DNA of 64,000 nucleotides from Brevibacterium yomogidense. GTDB taxonomy: Bacteria > Actinomycetota > Actinomycetes > Actinomycetales > Brevibacteriaceae. The notes below the pieces were generated by a model. The model had not been told where the DNA came from. It made no database searches and was given only the letters and a program-made list of their open reading frames with translations. Position numbers and translations under genes: made by a program. Where the stretch lies: contig NZ_FWFF01000013.1 in assembly GCF_900163715.1 (NCBI RefSeq), forward strand, positions 62,001 to 126,000. Direction: 5' to 3'. This document shows positions 9,786-17,872 of the stretch, one piece after another (positions within the stretch are counted from its first letter, which is position 1; every line of letters starts with the position of its first letter).

Positions 9786-11318
9786 TCAATCCTGAACTCT
9801 ACCGGTTGCGGCACGGGTGGCCCGTGAGGCCACGGCTTCGCGTGTCCGCTCCCTATCGTCGAATGGGTGCACGTCGCCGGCGATCTCCTGGCCGGTCTCG
9901 TGCCCCTTGCCCGCGACGAGGAGCGCGCCCGCATCGCCTGCGTACTCCACGGCACGAGCGATCGCCTCCCCGCGCGGTGTCAGCTCGAGGAGCAGTTCGG
10001 GCCGCACCCGTGCGCTGCCGTCTGAGATCGCTGCGCGGGCACCGTCCAGCAGTGCCGCCCGGATGGCGGAGGGGTCCTCGGTCCTCGGGTTGTCGTCAGT
10101 GATGATCACCACATCCGCACGCCGCGCGGCGACCGCTCCCATCGCGGGCCGCTTCGTCGTGTCGCGGTCGCCCCCGGCGCCCACGACGACGACCAGCGGC
10201 GCTCCGGAATCGGAGAGCCCGCCGAGCACCTTGTCGAGGGCGTCCGGCGTGTGCGAGTAGTCGACGACGGCCAGCGGCGCGGCGTCGTGCACGCGCTCCA
10301 TGCGCCCGGGGACCACGACCTCCAGACCGTGGGCCGCGGCCTCGAGCCGCTCCGCGGGCACGCCGTCCGCGTGGAGCATCGCGAGCGCCAGAGCCGTGTT
10401 GGTGCGGTTGAAGTCACCGGGGAGGGGCGAGGCCGCACGAATGCGGTCTCCGCCTGCCAGATGCAGCGTGAAGCGCTCCGGGTCGTCCTCCCGCACCAGC
10501 AGGTGATCGGGAGCGAGCCCGGGGTCGGAGGCGATCGTCGCCACCGGGATCGTGGCGGAGCGCGCCATGCGCGATCCCCACTCGTCCTCGACGACGATCA
10601 CGCCGCGCCTGGAGTGCTCCGGGGTGAAGAGCGCGGCCTTCGCGGCGAAGTAGTCCTCCATCGTCGGGTGGAAGTCGAGGTGGTCCTGGCTGAGGTTCGT
10701 GAAGCCCGACACGGTGAACACCGCGCCGTCCGCACGATGCTGCGCGAGCGCGTGGGACGAGACCTCCATCGAGCAGACATCCACTCCGGCGTCGCGCATC
10801 CGGGCGAAGAGGCGGTGGAGATCCGGCGCCTCGGGCGTCGTGCGCACGCTCGACTCGACCCTGCCCGCGATCGTCGTCGCCACGGTGCCGATGAGGCCCG
10901 TCGTCAAGCCGAGCCGGGTGAGGAGGGCATCGAGGATGAAGGCGGTCGTGGTCTTCCCGTTCGTCCCGGTCAATCCGTACAGGGTCAGCGACGACGCGTC
11001 GGTGCCGAAGACCTGAGCGGAGATGCCGCCGAGCACGGCCCGCGGGGAGTCGACCACGACGACGGTGATCCCGTCGAGGTCGTCGAGCGAGCTGCGCAGC
11101 ATCTCCAGGCCGGCCGCATCGGTGAGGACCGCGGTGATCCCACGGCCCAGGACCTCTGCGGCGAAGGAGGCTCCGTGCACGCGTGCACCCGGCAGCGCCG
11201 CCCACAGATCGCCCGGTGCCGCACTGCGGGAATCCTGCGAGACTCCGTCGACGACACGAGTCGCGTCACCCACGATGCGGGTGGTGAGCGGAAGGTGCAG
11301 ATCGGAGAGTCGCATCAT
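9786..11318 (-). CDS. murE: UDP-MurNAc-L-Ala-D-Glu--2,6-diaminopimelate ligase
   Basis: Adds the third stem-peptide residue. The 510-residue protein has the P-loop [13 protein letters not shown], the HLDFHPTMEDYF region, and DDNPRTEDP in the C-terminal domain. DNPR is the motif that reads meso-diaminopimelate, which predicts a DAP-type peptidoglycan and argues against lysine-type relatives such as Arthrobacter. Of three clustered ATG codons (11324, 11318, 11315), the one at 11318 makes the ATGA overlap with the ftsI stop and was chosen. An open frame extends far upstream inside ftsI but is an antireading of that gene. Confidence 0.97.
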   Translation of the reverse strand: MMRLSDLHLPLTTRIVGDATRVVDGVSQDSRSAAPGDLWAALPGARVHGASFAAEVLGRGITAVLTDAAGLEMLRSSLDDLDGITVVVVDSPRAVLGGISAQVFGTDASSLTLYGLTGTNGKTTTAFILDALLTRLGLTTGLIGTVATTIAGRVESSVRTTPEAPDLHRLFARMRDAGVDVCSMEVSSHALAQHRADGAVFTVSGFTNLSQDHLDFHPTMEDYFAAKAALFTPEHSRRGVIVVEDEWGSRMARSATIPVATIASDPGLAPDHLLVREDDPERFTLHLAGGDRIRAASPLPGDFNRTNTALALAMLHADGVPAERLEAAAHGLEVVVPGRMERVHDAAPLAVVDYSHTPDALDKVLGGLSDSGAPLVVVVGAGGDRDTTKRPAMGAVAARRADVVIITDDNPRTEDPSAIRAALLDGARAAISDGSARVRPELLLELTPRGEAIARAVEYAGDAGALLVAGKGHETGQEIAGDVHPFDDRERTREAVASRATRAATGRVQD

Positions 11319-13087
11319 TTCCATTCCATCGGGGTGTCGGACGGCTCGCCAGTCGACAGGGGCACGCGGAGGTGCCTGAGGGCGAATCCGGTGACATCGG
11401 AGAACACGGGCGCTGCGGACTGCCCACCGTAGTATCCCTCGCGGGGCCGCTGCAGTGTGACGGAGACGGCGATGCGCGGGTTGTCGACGGGGGCGACGCC
11501 CACGAAGGAAGCAGTGTACCCGTCGTACCCACCGCCCTCTGCCGCCGGCGCCTGCGCCGTGCCGGTCTTGCCGCCCACCCGGTAGCCGGGCACGTCCGCG
11601 TTCCCAGCCGTGCCGCTGACGACGACGTGCTCGAGCATGTCCAGGACCTGAGCGGATGTGTCCTCGGACACGACTCGTGTCCCCTTCCCGACCTCGGCGG
11701 GGGTGAAGCGTCCCGAGGGGTCGACCGTCCCGTCGACGAGCTGGGAGTCCGGCAGCACTCCCCCGTTCGCGATCGCGGCGAACGCGGCCGTCGTCTGCAC
11801 GGCGTTCGCAGTCATGCCCTGGCCGAACATGACGGTGTACTTCGTGCGTCCGTCCCATTCGTCCGCGGGGTGGAGGACACCGCCCGTCTCCCCGGGAAAC
11901 CCGATGTCGGAGGTCTCGCCGAACCCGAACCGGGACAGGTAGTCGTAGCGCTGGTCGGTGGAGAGCTCGTTGCCCGCGAGGATCGTGCCGGTGTTCGACG
12001 ACTGCGCGAGGATGCCTGCGAGCGTGAGCTTCTGGTCCGGGTGCGACGACGAGTCGCGGAACTCCTCGTCGTTCGGTGCGGTCCACTCGTCGGGGACGAC
12101 GAACTCGTCGGTCGGGGTGAGGAGGCCCTCCTCAAGCAGCCCCGCGACCGTGATCATCTTCGCGGTCGATCCGGGCTCGAACCCGGCTGTGAAGATGCGC
12201 GAGCCGCGATCCTCTGCGTCGACGGAGCCGGGGGCGTTCGGGTCGACGCTGGGCGCCTCCGACGCGGCCAGGATCTTGCCCGTCTGCACGTCCATCATGA
12301 CGACCGAGGCCCATTCCGCCTCGTGCTCCTCTGCCGCCTGCGCCGCGGCCTCCTGTGCGTAGTGCTGGATCGTCGGGTCGATCGTCAGCCGGATGCCGGT
12401 GCCGTCGACGGCGGGCGTATGACTCGTATCCCCCAGGGGGATGCGCTCGCCGAGCAGTCCGCGCTCGTACTGCTGCTTCCCGTCCTCACCCGCGAGGATG
12501 TCGTCGTAGCCGTACTCGAGGCCGGCCAGGGGCTGCCCGTCGGATCCGACGAAGCCCACGAGGTTGCCCCCGACAGCGCCGGACGGGTACGAGCGGATCG
12601 CGTACTCCTCGAACGTCAGCCCGGGGATCTCGAGCTCCTTGATCTCATCGCGGACTTCGCTCGTGAGACCTGTGGCGACGACGTTCCAGCGCCGGTCCCC
12701 GTCGAGCTTGGGGTGCAGCAGGCCGGGTTCCGTGTCGAGGACTCCCGCGAGTTCCTGGGATGCGCCCCACGCGCCCAGCAGCTCCCCCTCGTCGTCCGAG
12801 TACTCGGCGACGTTCTGCTGGTCGACGACCAGCCGGAATCGTGCCGCGTTGTCGGCGAGCAGAGTGCCGTCGGCGGCCTGGATGGCGCCACGGTGCGCCG
12901 GCAGGGTCACTTCGACGAGGCGCCCCTCGAGGGCCTTGGCAGCGGCCTGCTGCTGATCGACCCCCTGGATGGCGACGAGGTTCCACAGCACGATTCCGAG
13001 GATCGCGAGGAATGAGACGCCGACGAGGCGGATCCTCCCGGTGGGGGCGATCCGCCAGCGCTTCCTGCGCCCGGGCGCGTGGGCCAT
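11315..13087 (-). CDS. ftsI: Septal class B penicillin-binding protein FtsI (PBP3)
   Basis: Divisome transpeptidase that cross-links septal peptidoglycan and pairs with FtsW. The 590-residue product has a basic N-terminus, one membrane helix at about residues 20-42, a PBP dimerisation domain, and the transpeptidase domain with SxxK as GSTAKM (serine near residue 307), SxN as SSNTG, and KTG as GGKTGTAQ. It lies 38 bp after the ftsL-like gene and overlaps murE by 4 nt. Confidence 0.97.
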   Translation of the reverse strand: MAHAPGRRKRWRIAPTGRIRLVGVSFLAILGIVLWNLVAIQGVDQQQAAAKALEGRLVEVTLPAHRGAIQAADGTLLADNAARFRLVVDQQNVAEYSDDEGELLGAWGASQELAGVLDTEPGLLHPKLDGDRRWNVVATGLTSEVRDEIKELEIPGLTFEEYAIRSYPSGAVGGNLVGFVGSDGQPLAGLEYGYDDILAGEDGKQQYERGLLGERIPLGDTSHTPAVDGTGIRLTIDPTIQHYAQEAAAQAAEEHEAEWASVVMMDVQTGKILAASEAPSVDPNAPGSVDAEDRGSRIFTAGFEPGSTAKMITVAGLLEEGLLTPTDEFVVPDEWTAPNDEEFRDSSSHPDQKLTLAGILAQSSNTGTILAGNELSTDQRYDYLSRFGFGETSDIGFPGETGGVLHPADEWDGRTKYTVMFGQGMTANAVQTTAAFAAIANGGVLPDSQLVDGTVDPSGRFTPAEVGKGTRVVSEDTSAQVLDMLEHVVVSGTAGNADVPGYRVGGKTGTAQAPAAEGGGYDGYTASFVGVAPVDNPRIAVSVTLQRPREGYYGGQSAAPVFSDVTGFALRHLRVPLSTGEPSDTPMEWK

Positions 13088-13125
13088 CGCGTCTCATCCC
13101 CTTCTGTTCGTGCGTCAGTCTCCGG

Positions 13126-13710
13126 TCATCCCTGCGGCGGCTCCTGTGCGGGCGCGTTGAACTCGCTGCCGTCACCGCCCACCACGGGCAGCCGCTCATC
13201 GGATCGTAGGTTGGGGCGGAAGTCATTCCGCGCATCGGCACGCGGACCCGGGATCCTCTCAGGGGATTCCACGGCGGGGTCCGCACCTCCGATCTCTTCG
13301 GGAGTGAGGACCTTCCCCGTCGACAGATCGATGTAGGCCGGGTCGATGTCGCGCTTCATGCCCTGCTCCTCCGCGTGCGCGGCGATGTTCTGCGGGCTCT
13401 CGCGGTAGGAGATGTCCTCGACGAGGCGGTCGCGGTCGTCGTGCAGCGCCGACTGCTCCTCCGTGAGCGACTGCACGCGGAACGTGGTGTGCGAGACGGC
13501 GATGTTCGCCAGCAGGATCGCGATCACGCCCACGAGGATGATGAGGACCACCCAGACGGCGGTCGGGAACGACGGGCGCGCGGGCTCCGGGAGGACGAGC
13601 CGCAGCCGCCGCACCGTGCGCTGCGGCAGGGTCGCGGGCGCGGGACGTCGCGTGCGCGCCGGTGGTGCGACGGCAGGGCGCGCGTGGGTCGTGCGCAGTG
13701 GAACGCTCAT
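13126..13710 (-). CDS. ftsL: FtsL-like divisome membrane protein
   Basis: Probable FtsL, the small bitopic protein that bridges FtsQ and FtsW/FtsI. The 194-residue product has a long basic, proline-rich cytoplasmic region, one membrane helix at about residues 53-75 (VWVVLIILVGVIAILLANI), and then a short heptad-like stretch (VQSLTEEQSALHDDRDRLVEDI) followed by a charged tail. Sequence is poorly conserved in this family. The call rests on topology and on position between rsmH and ftsI. The ATG at 13710 makes an ATGA overlap with rsmH; reading from further upstream would run through that gene. Confidence 0.82.
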   Translation of the reverse strand: MSVPLRTTHARPAVAPPARTRRPAPATLPQRTVRRLRLVLPEPARPSFPTAVWVVLIILVGVIAILLANIAVSHTTFRVQSLTEEQSALHDDRDRLVEDISYRESPQNIAAHAEEQGMKRDIDPAYIDLSTGKVLTPEEIGGADPAVESPERIPGPRADARNDFRPNLRSDERLPVVGGDGSEFNAPAQEPPQG

Positions 13711-14678
13711 CGTGCCTCTCCGATCTTCTGTACTGCACGCAGCCGCACGCTCGCCGACCGCGGATTGCTCTCGATCTCCTCCGATGTCGCGGACTCCGCT
13801 CCGCGGGTGAGGGGGGTCAGCCATGCCTTGAGGTAGTCGGGGACGACCGGCAGGTCGGGAGGTGCCTGATCGCGGGTGCCGTTCGTGAAGATGCGCTTCA
13901 CGATCACGTCCTCGAGCGACTGGTAGGACTCGATGACCGCCGTCCCGCCGATGTGGAGCCGCCCCAGTGCCGCGGGAAGCGCGCTCGACAGCGAATCGAG
14001 CTCGCGGTTGACCTCGATCCGCAGCGCCTGGAACGTTCGCTTCGCGGGATGGGACCGCTTCCGCTTGGCCGGACCGTCGCCCACGACGCGCTCGAGGAGG
14101 CCGGCGAGCTGGTCGGAGGTCTCCCAGGGCCGCTTCTCGCGGTCCGCCACGACGGCGCGCGCGACGCGTCGCGCCTGCCGCTCCTCGCCGTACTCGCGGA
14201 TGATGCGCGCGAGGTCGGCCTCGGAGTAGGTGTTGAGGACGTCGGCAGCCGTCAGTCCCCTGCTCTGGTCCATCCGCATGTCCAGCGGAGCGGGCCGCGA
14301 GTAGGAGAACCCGCGCTCGTCCTCGTCCAGCTGCAGGGAGGAGACGCCCAGGTCGAGCAGGAGGGAGCTGATCCGGTCGATGCCGAGGTCGTCGAGGACC
14401 TCCTCGAGCTCGTCGTCGACCGCGTGGACCGGAGTGAGGCGGTCGCCGAACGCGGACAGGCGGGTTCGCGCCCGGTCGAGTGCGTCGGTGTCCCGGTCCA
14501 GGCCGATGACGCGGACATCCGGGAAGGCCTCGAGGATCCCTGCGGCGTGACCGCCCATGCCGAGCGTGCCGTCCACGACCACGGGGGCGATGCCGGCTTC
14601 GCGCGCAGCGGCGACTCCGACCCCGACCAGCTCGACGCAGCGCTCCAGCAGCACCGGGGTGTGGGCGAATCGCTCCAT
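13707..14678 (-). CDS. rsmH: 16S rRNA (cytosine-1402-N4)-methyltransferase RsmH (MraW)
   Basis: SAM-dependent methyltransferase acting on C1402 of 16S rRNA near the ribosomal P site. The 323-residue protein starts with the family signature FAHTPVLLERCVE, has the SAM-binding DGTLGMGGHAAGILE and LDRDTDAL, and the later MDQSRGLTAADVLN and KRTFQALRIEVN motifs. It is the second gene of the dcw transcript, separated from mraZ by a 206-bp leader, and overlaps the ftsL-like gene by 4 nt. Confidence 0.98.
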   Translation of the reverse strand: MERFAHTPVLLERCVELVGVGVAAAREAGIAPVVVDGTLGMGGHAAGILEAFPDVRVIGLDRDTDALDRARTRLSAFGDRLTPVHAVDDELEEVLDDLGIDRISSLLLDLGVSSLQLDEDERGFSYSRPAPLDMRMDQSRGLTAADVLNTYSEADLARIIREYGEERQARRVARAVVADREKRPWETSDQLAGLLERVVGDGPAKRKRSHPAKRTFQALRIEVNRELDSLSSALPAALGRLHIGGTAVIESYQSLEDVIVKRIFTNGTRDQAPPDLPVVPDYLKAWLTPLTRGAESATSEEIESNPRSASVRLRAVQKIGEAR

Positions 14679-14811
14679 GTCACGCGCTCCTGCCTGCGGG
14701 TCCGTCGGTCTGCCTGATCGTCGTGGGAGGTTCCTGTGCCGCCTCCCACCGGGTGCGCTGGGTCCAGAACCCCGACCGCCCGCGCCCTGCCGCCGGGGAA
14801 GTGCGTCAGGA

Positions 14812-14853
14812 CCTGTGGGCTTCGGAACCGGGGAAGTGCCCCGAAACCACAGG
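14812..14853 (-). promoter_or_regulatory. Hairpin in the mraZ-rsmH leader (candidate attenuator)
   Basis: The 206-bp gap between mraZ and rsmH contains arms CCTGTGG and CCACAGG (14812-14818 and 14847-14853) enclosing a CGGGG/CCCCG inner stem. A 12-bp direct repeat, CCGGGGAAGTGC, occurs at 14793-14804 and 14828-14839. The structure lies in the transcribed leader of rsmH. It could reduce read-through from mraZ into the rest of the dcw operon or simply protect the processed mRNA. No T-run follows, so simple termination is not assured. Confidence 0.45.
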
Positions 14854-14884
14854 CGGGCGAGGATCTCGATCCAGCGCGTATTCG

Positions 14885-15316
14885 TCAGATGACCCCGGGG
14901 ATCACCTCGTCCGAGCGATCCGCGAAGCCCTGCTCCGTCTCCGCCAGGTACTGCTCCCAGGTGGGGGCGTCCCAGATCTCAGCACGGTTCCCCATGCCGA
15001 TGACGGCCACATCGCGGTCCAGCCCTGCGTACTGCCGCAGGGCCTGCGGAACGGTGACCCGGCTCTGCTTGTCGGGCTGCTCCGCAGACGCCCCTGAGAG
15101 GAACACGCGCAGGTAGTCCCTTGCGCTCTTGCTCGTCATGGGCGCCGCTCGCATCTGCTCGTGGACGCTCTCGAACTCCCTGGTGGAGAAGACCGTCAGG
15201 CAGCGCTCCTGCCCACGGGTCAGCACCAGGCCGTTCGCCAGCTCCTCACGGAACTTCGCGGGAAGGATGAGGCGGCCCTTGTCATCAAGACGCTGCGCAT
15301 GCGTACCGAGGAACAC
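14885..15316 (-). CDS. mraZ: Transcriptional regulator MraZ
   Basis: AbrB/SpoVT-fold DNA-binding protein that usually represses its own dcw operon. The 143-residue product has the two tandem swapped-hairpin repeats, each with the DxKGR/DxQsR core ([14 protein letters not shown] and [14 protein letters not shown]). The start is the GTG at 15316, preceded by a GGGGGTGAGG ribosome site. A clear MraZ-type operator sits about 40-70 bp upstream, and more candidate units lie further away towards moxR. Confidence 0.97.
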   Translation of the reverse strand: MFLGTHAQRLDDKGRLILPAKFREELANGLVLTRGQERCLTVFSTREFESVHEQMRAAPMTSKSARDYLRVFLSGASAEQPDKQSRVTVPQALRQYAGLDRDVAVIGMGNRAEIWDAPTWEQYLAETEQGFADRSDEVIPGVI

Positions 15317-15357
15317 GGTGCCTCACCCCCTTCGGATCCCCTGGGGGCTCCGATGGC

Positions 15358-15383
15358 TCCCACTGTACTCCACTTGCCTCCAC
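15358..15383 (-). promoter_or_regulatory. Putative MraZ operator upstream of mraZ (three boxes, 10-bp period)
   Basis: Read on the minus strand, three direct units GTGGAG, GTGGAG and GTGGGA begin at 15383, 15373 and 15363, each exactly 10 bp apart. MraZ proteins are known to bind direct TGGGN-type repeats spaced by about one helical turn upstream of their own gene. Both position and orientation match that, so autoregulation of the dcw operon is likely. Confidence 0.8.
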
Positions 15384-15442
15384 AGTTTGCCGCATTCGAC
15401 CCCGTTTTGCCTAGAGGAACAATGTTTGCCCAGGTCAACCGG

Positions 15443-15458
15443 GTGGAGGGAAGTGGGA
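15443..15458 (+). promoter_or_regulatory. Isolated pair of MraZ-like boxes facing moxR
   Basis: GTGGAG at 15443-15448 and GTGGGA at 15453-15458 form a two-unit array with the same 10-bp spacing as the mraZ operator but in the opposite orientation. It sits midway in the mraZ-moxR divergent region. It could serve either promoter. Confidence 0.5.
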
Positions 15459-15623
15459 CGAACCGAGCGGAGCCGCATTTCCAGGCGTGTCGCGGGACGC
15501 GGAGCAGCCCCACATCGGCCGCCCGACCACCCACCCCGCACACCGCGCCTCTCCGGCATCCACGCAGGTGAGAGGGGTATAGCGCTCGTCGCGCCGCGTG
15601 CCTCCCGCGCGCCTCTGAGCACG

Positions 15624-15745
15624 GTGGAGGCGAGTGGAGGGCGCGAGTGGAGGTGAGTGGGGAGAGCCGGGGAGGGCGGTGGGGAGCACTGGCCGGAGGC
15701 GCTCAGCGGAGGCAAGTGGGGTGACCCCGCACACGCGAAGTGGAG
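15624..15745 (+). promoter_or_regulatory. Extended array of MraZ-like boxes upstream of moxR
   Basis: Seven plus-strand units of GTGGAG or GTGGGG start at 15624, 15634, 15647, 15657, 15679, 15716 and 15740. Two adjacent pairs (15624/15634 and 15647/15657) have the 10-bp spacing. Degenerate partners sit 10 bp before two others (GGGGAG at 15669, GCGGAG at 15706). The array ends about 30 bp before the moxR start. The recurrence beyond what GA-rich composition would give suggests MraZ binding here, but this is inference from motif and spacing. Confidence 0.55.
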
Positions 15746-15776
15746 CAGTGCTGGCCTGTAGGGGAGAATGGGCGCC

Positions 15777-16727
15777 ATGACCGCGCTCGGGAACGACCAC
15801 ATCACGCACATCCAATCCGTCGCACAGAAGTCGCGTGCGGCGATGAACAGCGTGCTGGACGGCAAGGATCACGCTGTCCGCACTGCGCTCATCACCCTGT
15901 TCTCCGGAGGACATCTCCTCCTCGAGGACGTTCCGGGCGTGGGCAAGACGCTCCTGGCCAAGGCGCTCGGGCGAGTCGTCGGCGGAAGCGTCCGCCGCGT
16001 CCAGTTCACCCCGGACCTCCTGCCGTCCGACGTCGTCGGTGTGAGCATCTTCAACCAGGAGACACGTGCGTTCGAGTTCCGCGCGGGCCCGGTGTTCGCG
16101 AACGTGGTGATCGCGGACGAGATCAACCGCGCCTCCCCCAAGACGCAGTCCGCGATGCTCGAGTGCATGGCGGAGAACCAGGCGAGCGTCGATGGCACGA
16201 CGTACCGCATGCCGCAGCCCTTCATGGTCGTCGCGACCCAGAACCCCGTGGACATGGAGGGCACGTACTCTCTCCCGGAGGCGCAGCGCGACCGCTTCAC
16301 CGCGCGCATCTCGATCGGCTACCCGTCTTCAGCCGCAGAGTCGGACATGCTCGACCACCACGTCGAGTACGACCCCCTGGCGCAGACCTCTGCTGTGACG
16401 ACCCTCGACGAGGTGACGCAGGCGCGGGACCTCATCCGCCACGTGCAGGCGACCCCGGAGCTGCGTGCGTACATCGTGTCCCTGCTGGACGCGACGCGGA
16501 ACGACCCCGCCATCGCGTTGGGATCGTCACCCCGCGCCGGCGTGCAGCTGCTGCGGACGGCCAAGGTCCTCGCCGTGCTCGGCGGACGCGGCTATGTCAC
16601 TCCCGACGACGTCCAGAGCCTGGCCGTCGACGTCCTCTCCCACCGCATCGTCCCGCGCGAGGGCGACGACCCCCAGCTCGCGGCGTCCATCGTGGGGGAC
16701 ATCCTCCGCCGGGTGCCGGTGCGCTGA
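15777..16727 (+). CDS. MoxR-family AAA+ ATPase
   Basis: AAA+ chaperone-like ATPase of the MoxR family (316 residues), thought to act with DUF58 and other partner proteins in maturation of membrane or envelope complexes. The Walker A motif GVGKTLLAK, Walker B VVIADEINRASPK and sensor region VVATQNPVDMEGTYSLPEAQRDRF are all present. Two starts are possible. The ATG at 15777 has GGGGAG 10 nt upstream; the ATG at 15768 would sit directly on that site, so I preferred 15777. It is first in a three-gene operon transcribed away from dcw. Confidence 0.93.
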   Translation: MTALGNDHITHIQSVAQKSRAAMNSVLDGKDHAVRTALITLFSGGHLLLEDVPGVGKTLLAKALGRVVGGSVRRVQFTPDLLPSDVVGVSIFNQETRAFEFRAGPVFANVVIADEINRASPKTQSAMLECMAENQASVDGTTYRMPQPFMVVATQNPVDMEGTYSLPEAQRDRFTARISIGYPSSAAESDMLDHHVEYDPLAQTSAVTTLDEVTQARDLIRHVQATPELRAYIVSLLDATRNDPAIALGSSPRAGVQLLRTAKVLAVLGGRGYVTPDDVQSLAVDVLSHRIVPREGDDPQLAASIVGDILRRVPVR

Positions 16728-17872
16728 TGCGTCCCACCGCCTCCGGGCTCATCTTCCTGCTCCTCGGGGCGGCGCTGGGGATCGCGGCCTACCGCTTCTC
16801 TCTCCCGGGCATGCTCCCCGCGGGCCTCCTCCTCGTCGCGCTCGTCATCCTGTCCGGGCTCGTCGTCGCCGTCGCATCGGGGCGCCTCGCCGTGGCCCTC
16901 TCGTCACGGACCCGCCATGTGGACGGCAGCCCGCTGACCACGGTCGGCAAGGAGGCGCAGATCGACCTGAGCGTCCAGAACAGGACCCCGCTCCCCGTCG
17001 GGTCGTTCACACTGGATCTGCGCATGGAGGACGGCTTCGGCCCGGACCGGACGCTGAAGCTCCCGGGCCTCTCCGCGCGCGGAGAGGACGGAGCCTCGGT
17101 CACCGTCATCCCCACCCGTCGCGGCATCAGCGGAGTCGCGGACGTCGGCCTGCGCATCGACGGGCCCTTCGGCCTCGTCACCCGCCGTCGGCGGACCGGC
17201 ACCCGCCTCACGGTCGCGGTCGCAGTGCCGGACCAGCGGCTCCCGGTGCACGCCGCACCGCGGACCAGCCTCGACCAGTCGGATTCCGACCGCCTGCTGC
17301 GCGGCACGTCGACGCTCGACTTCCACACGCGCGAATACGTCCCCGGTGACGACATGAGGCACGTCCACTGGTCGTCGACGGCGCGCCTGGGCGAGCTCAT
17401 GGTCCGCGAGCGCGCCCATGAGGAGACGCCCACCGCCGTCATCCTGCTCGACACTCTCGGCGCAGACCCCGAAGGGCACGGCGCGGACATCGCGGTGACG
17501 GCCGCAGCAGCCGCTGCGCTCCACCACCTCGACAGGGACTCGGAGGTGATCTTCTGGTCGGGCCCGACCCGGCTGCTCCTGGCCAGCGGACGAGGACGCG
17601 ACGCGGTCCGACTCGAATCCGCTCGTCACCCCGCCGGTGCCCAGGTCCCCGACGACACGAACGTTCCGAAGTCCGCATGGCACGTGTCCATCTGCGCCCT
17701 GTCGACCGCACGCGCCGATGCCCTCAGCTCGAAGCTGCCACGCGGGCAGGCACGCTCCCGGTTCGTCGTCGAAGAGCTCGACGACGATGGGGTGAGCCTC
17801 GACACCACACTGTTCGGCGGTGCCCTCAACGTGCCCCACCAGTGGCGCCGGGACGCGGGAGCAGTGCGATGA
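16727..17872 (+). CDS. DUF58 domain membrane protein
   Basis: The 381-residue protein starts with two membrane helices (about residues 5-25 and 28-50), then a beta-rich region and a DUF58 domain with the characteristic YVPGDDMRHVHWSSTAR. The C-terminal part resembles a von Willebrand A-like fold. DUF58 proteins are regularly encoded after MoxR and before a transglutaminase, as here. The precise biochemical role is unknown; a part in envelope assembly is suspected. The start overlaps the moxR stop as TGATG and the end overlaps the next gene by 4 nt. Confidence 0.9.
   Translation: MRPTASGLIFLLLGAALGIAAYRFSLPGMLPAGLLLVALVILSGLVVAVASGRLAVALSSRTRHVDGSPLTTVGKEAQIDLSVQNRTPLPVGSFTLDLRMEDGFGPDRTLKLPGLSARGEDGASVTVIPTRRGISGVADVGLRIDGPFGLVTRRRRTGTRLTVAVAVPDQRLPVHAAPRTSLDQSDSDRLLRGTSTLDFHTREYVPGDDMRHVHWSSTARLGELMVRERAHEETPTAVILLDTLGADPEGHGADIAVTAAAAAALHHLDRDSEVIFWSGPTRLLLASGRGRDAVRLESARHPAGAQVPDDTNVPKSAWHVSICALSTARADALSSKLPRGQARSRFVVEELDDDGVSLDTTLFGGALNVPHQWRRDAGAVR

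Noticed and set aside
15578..15583. TATAGC as a -10 element for moxR
   Set aside because: No acceptable -35 at 16-18 bp, and it is almost 200 bp from the start codon.
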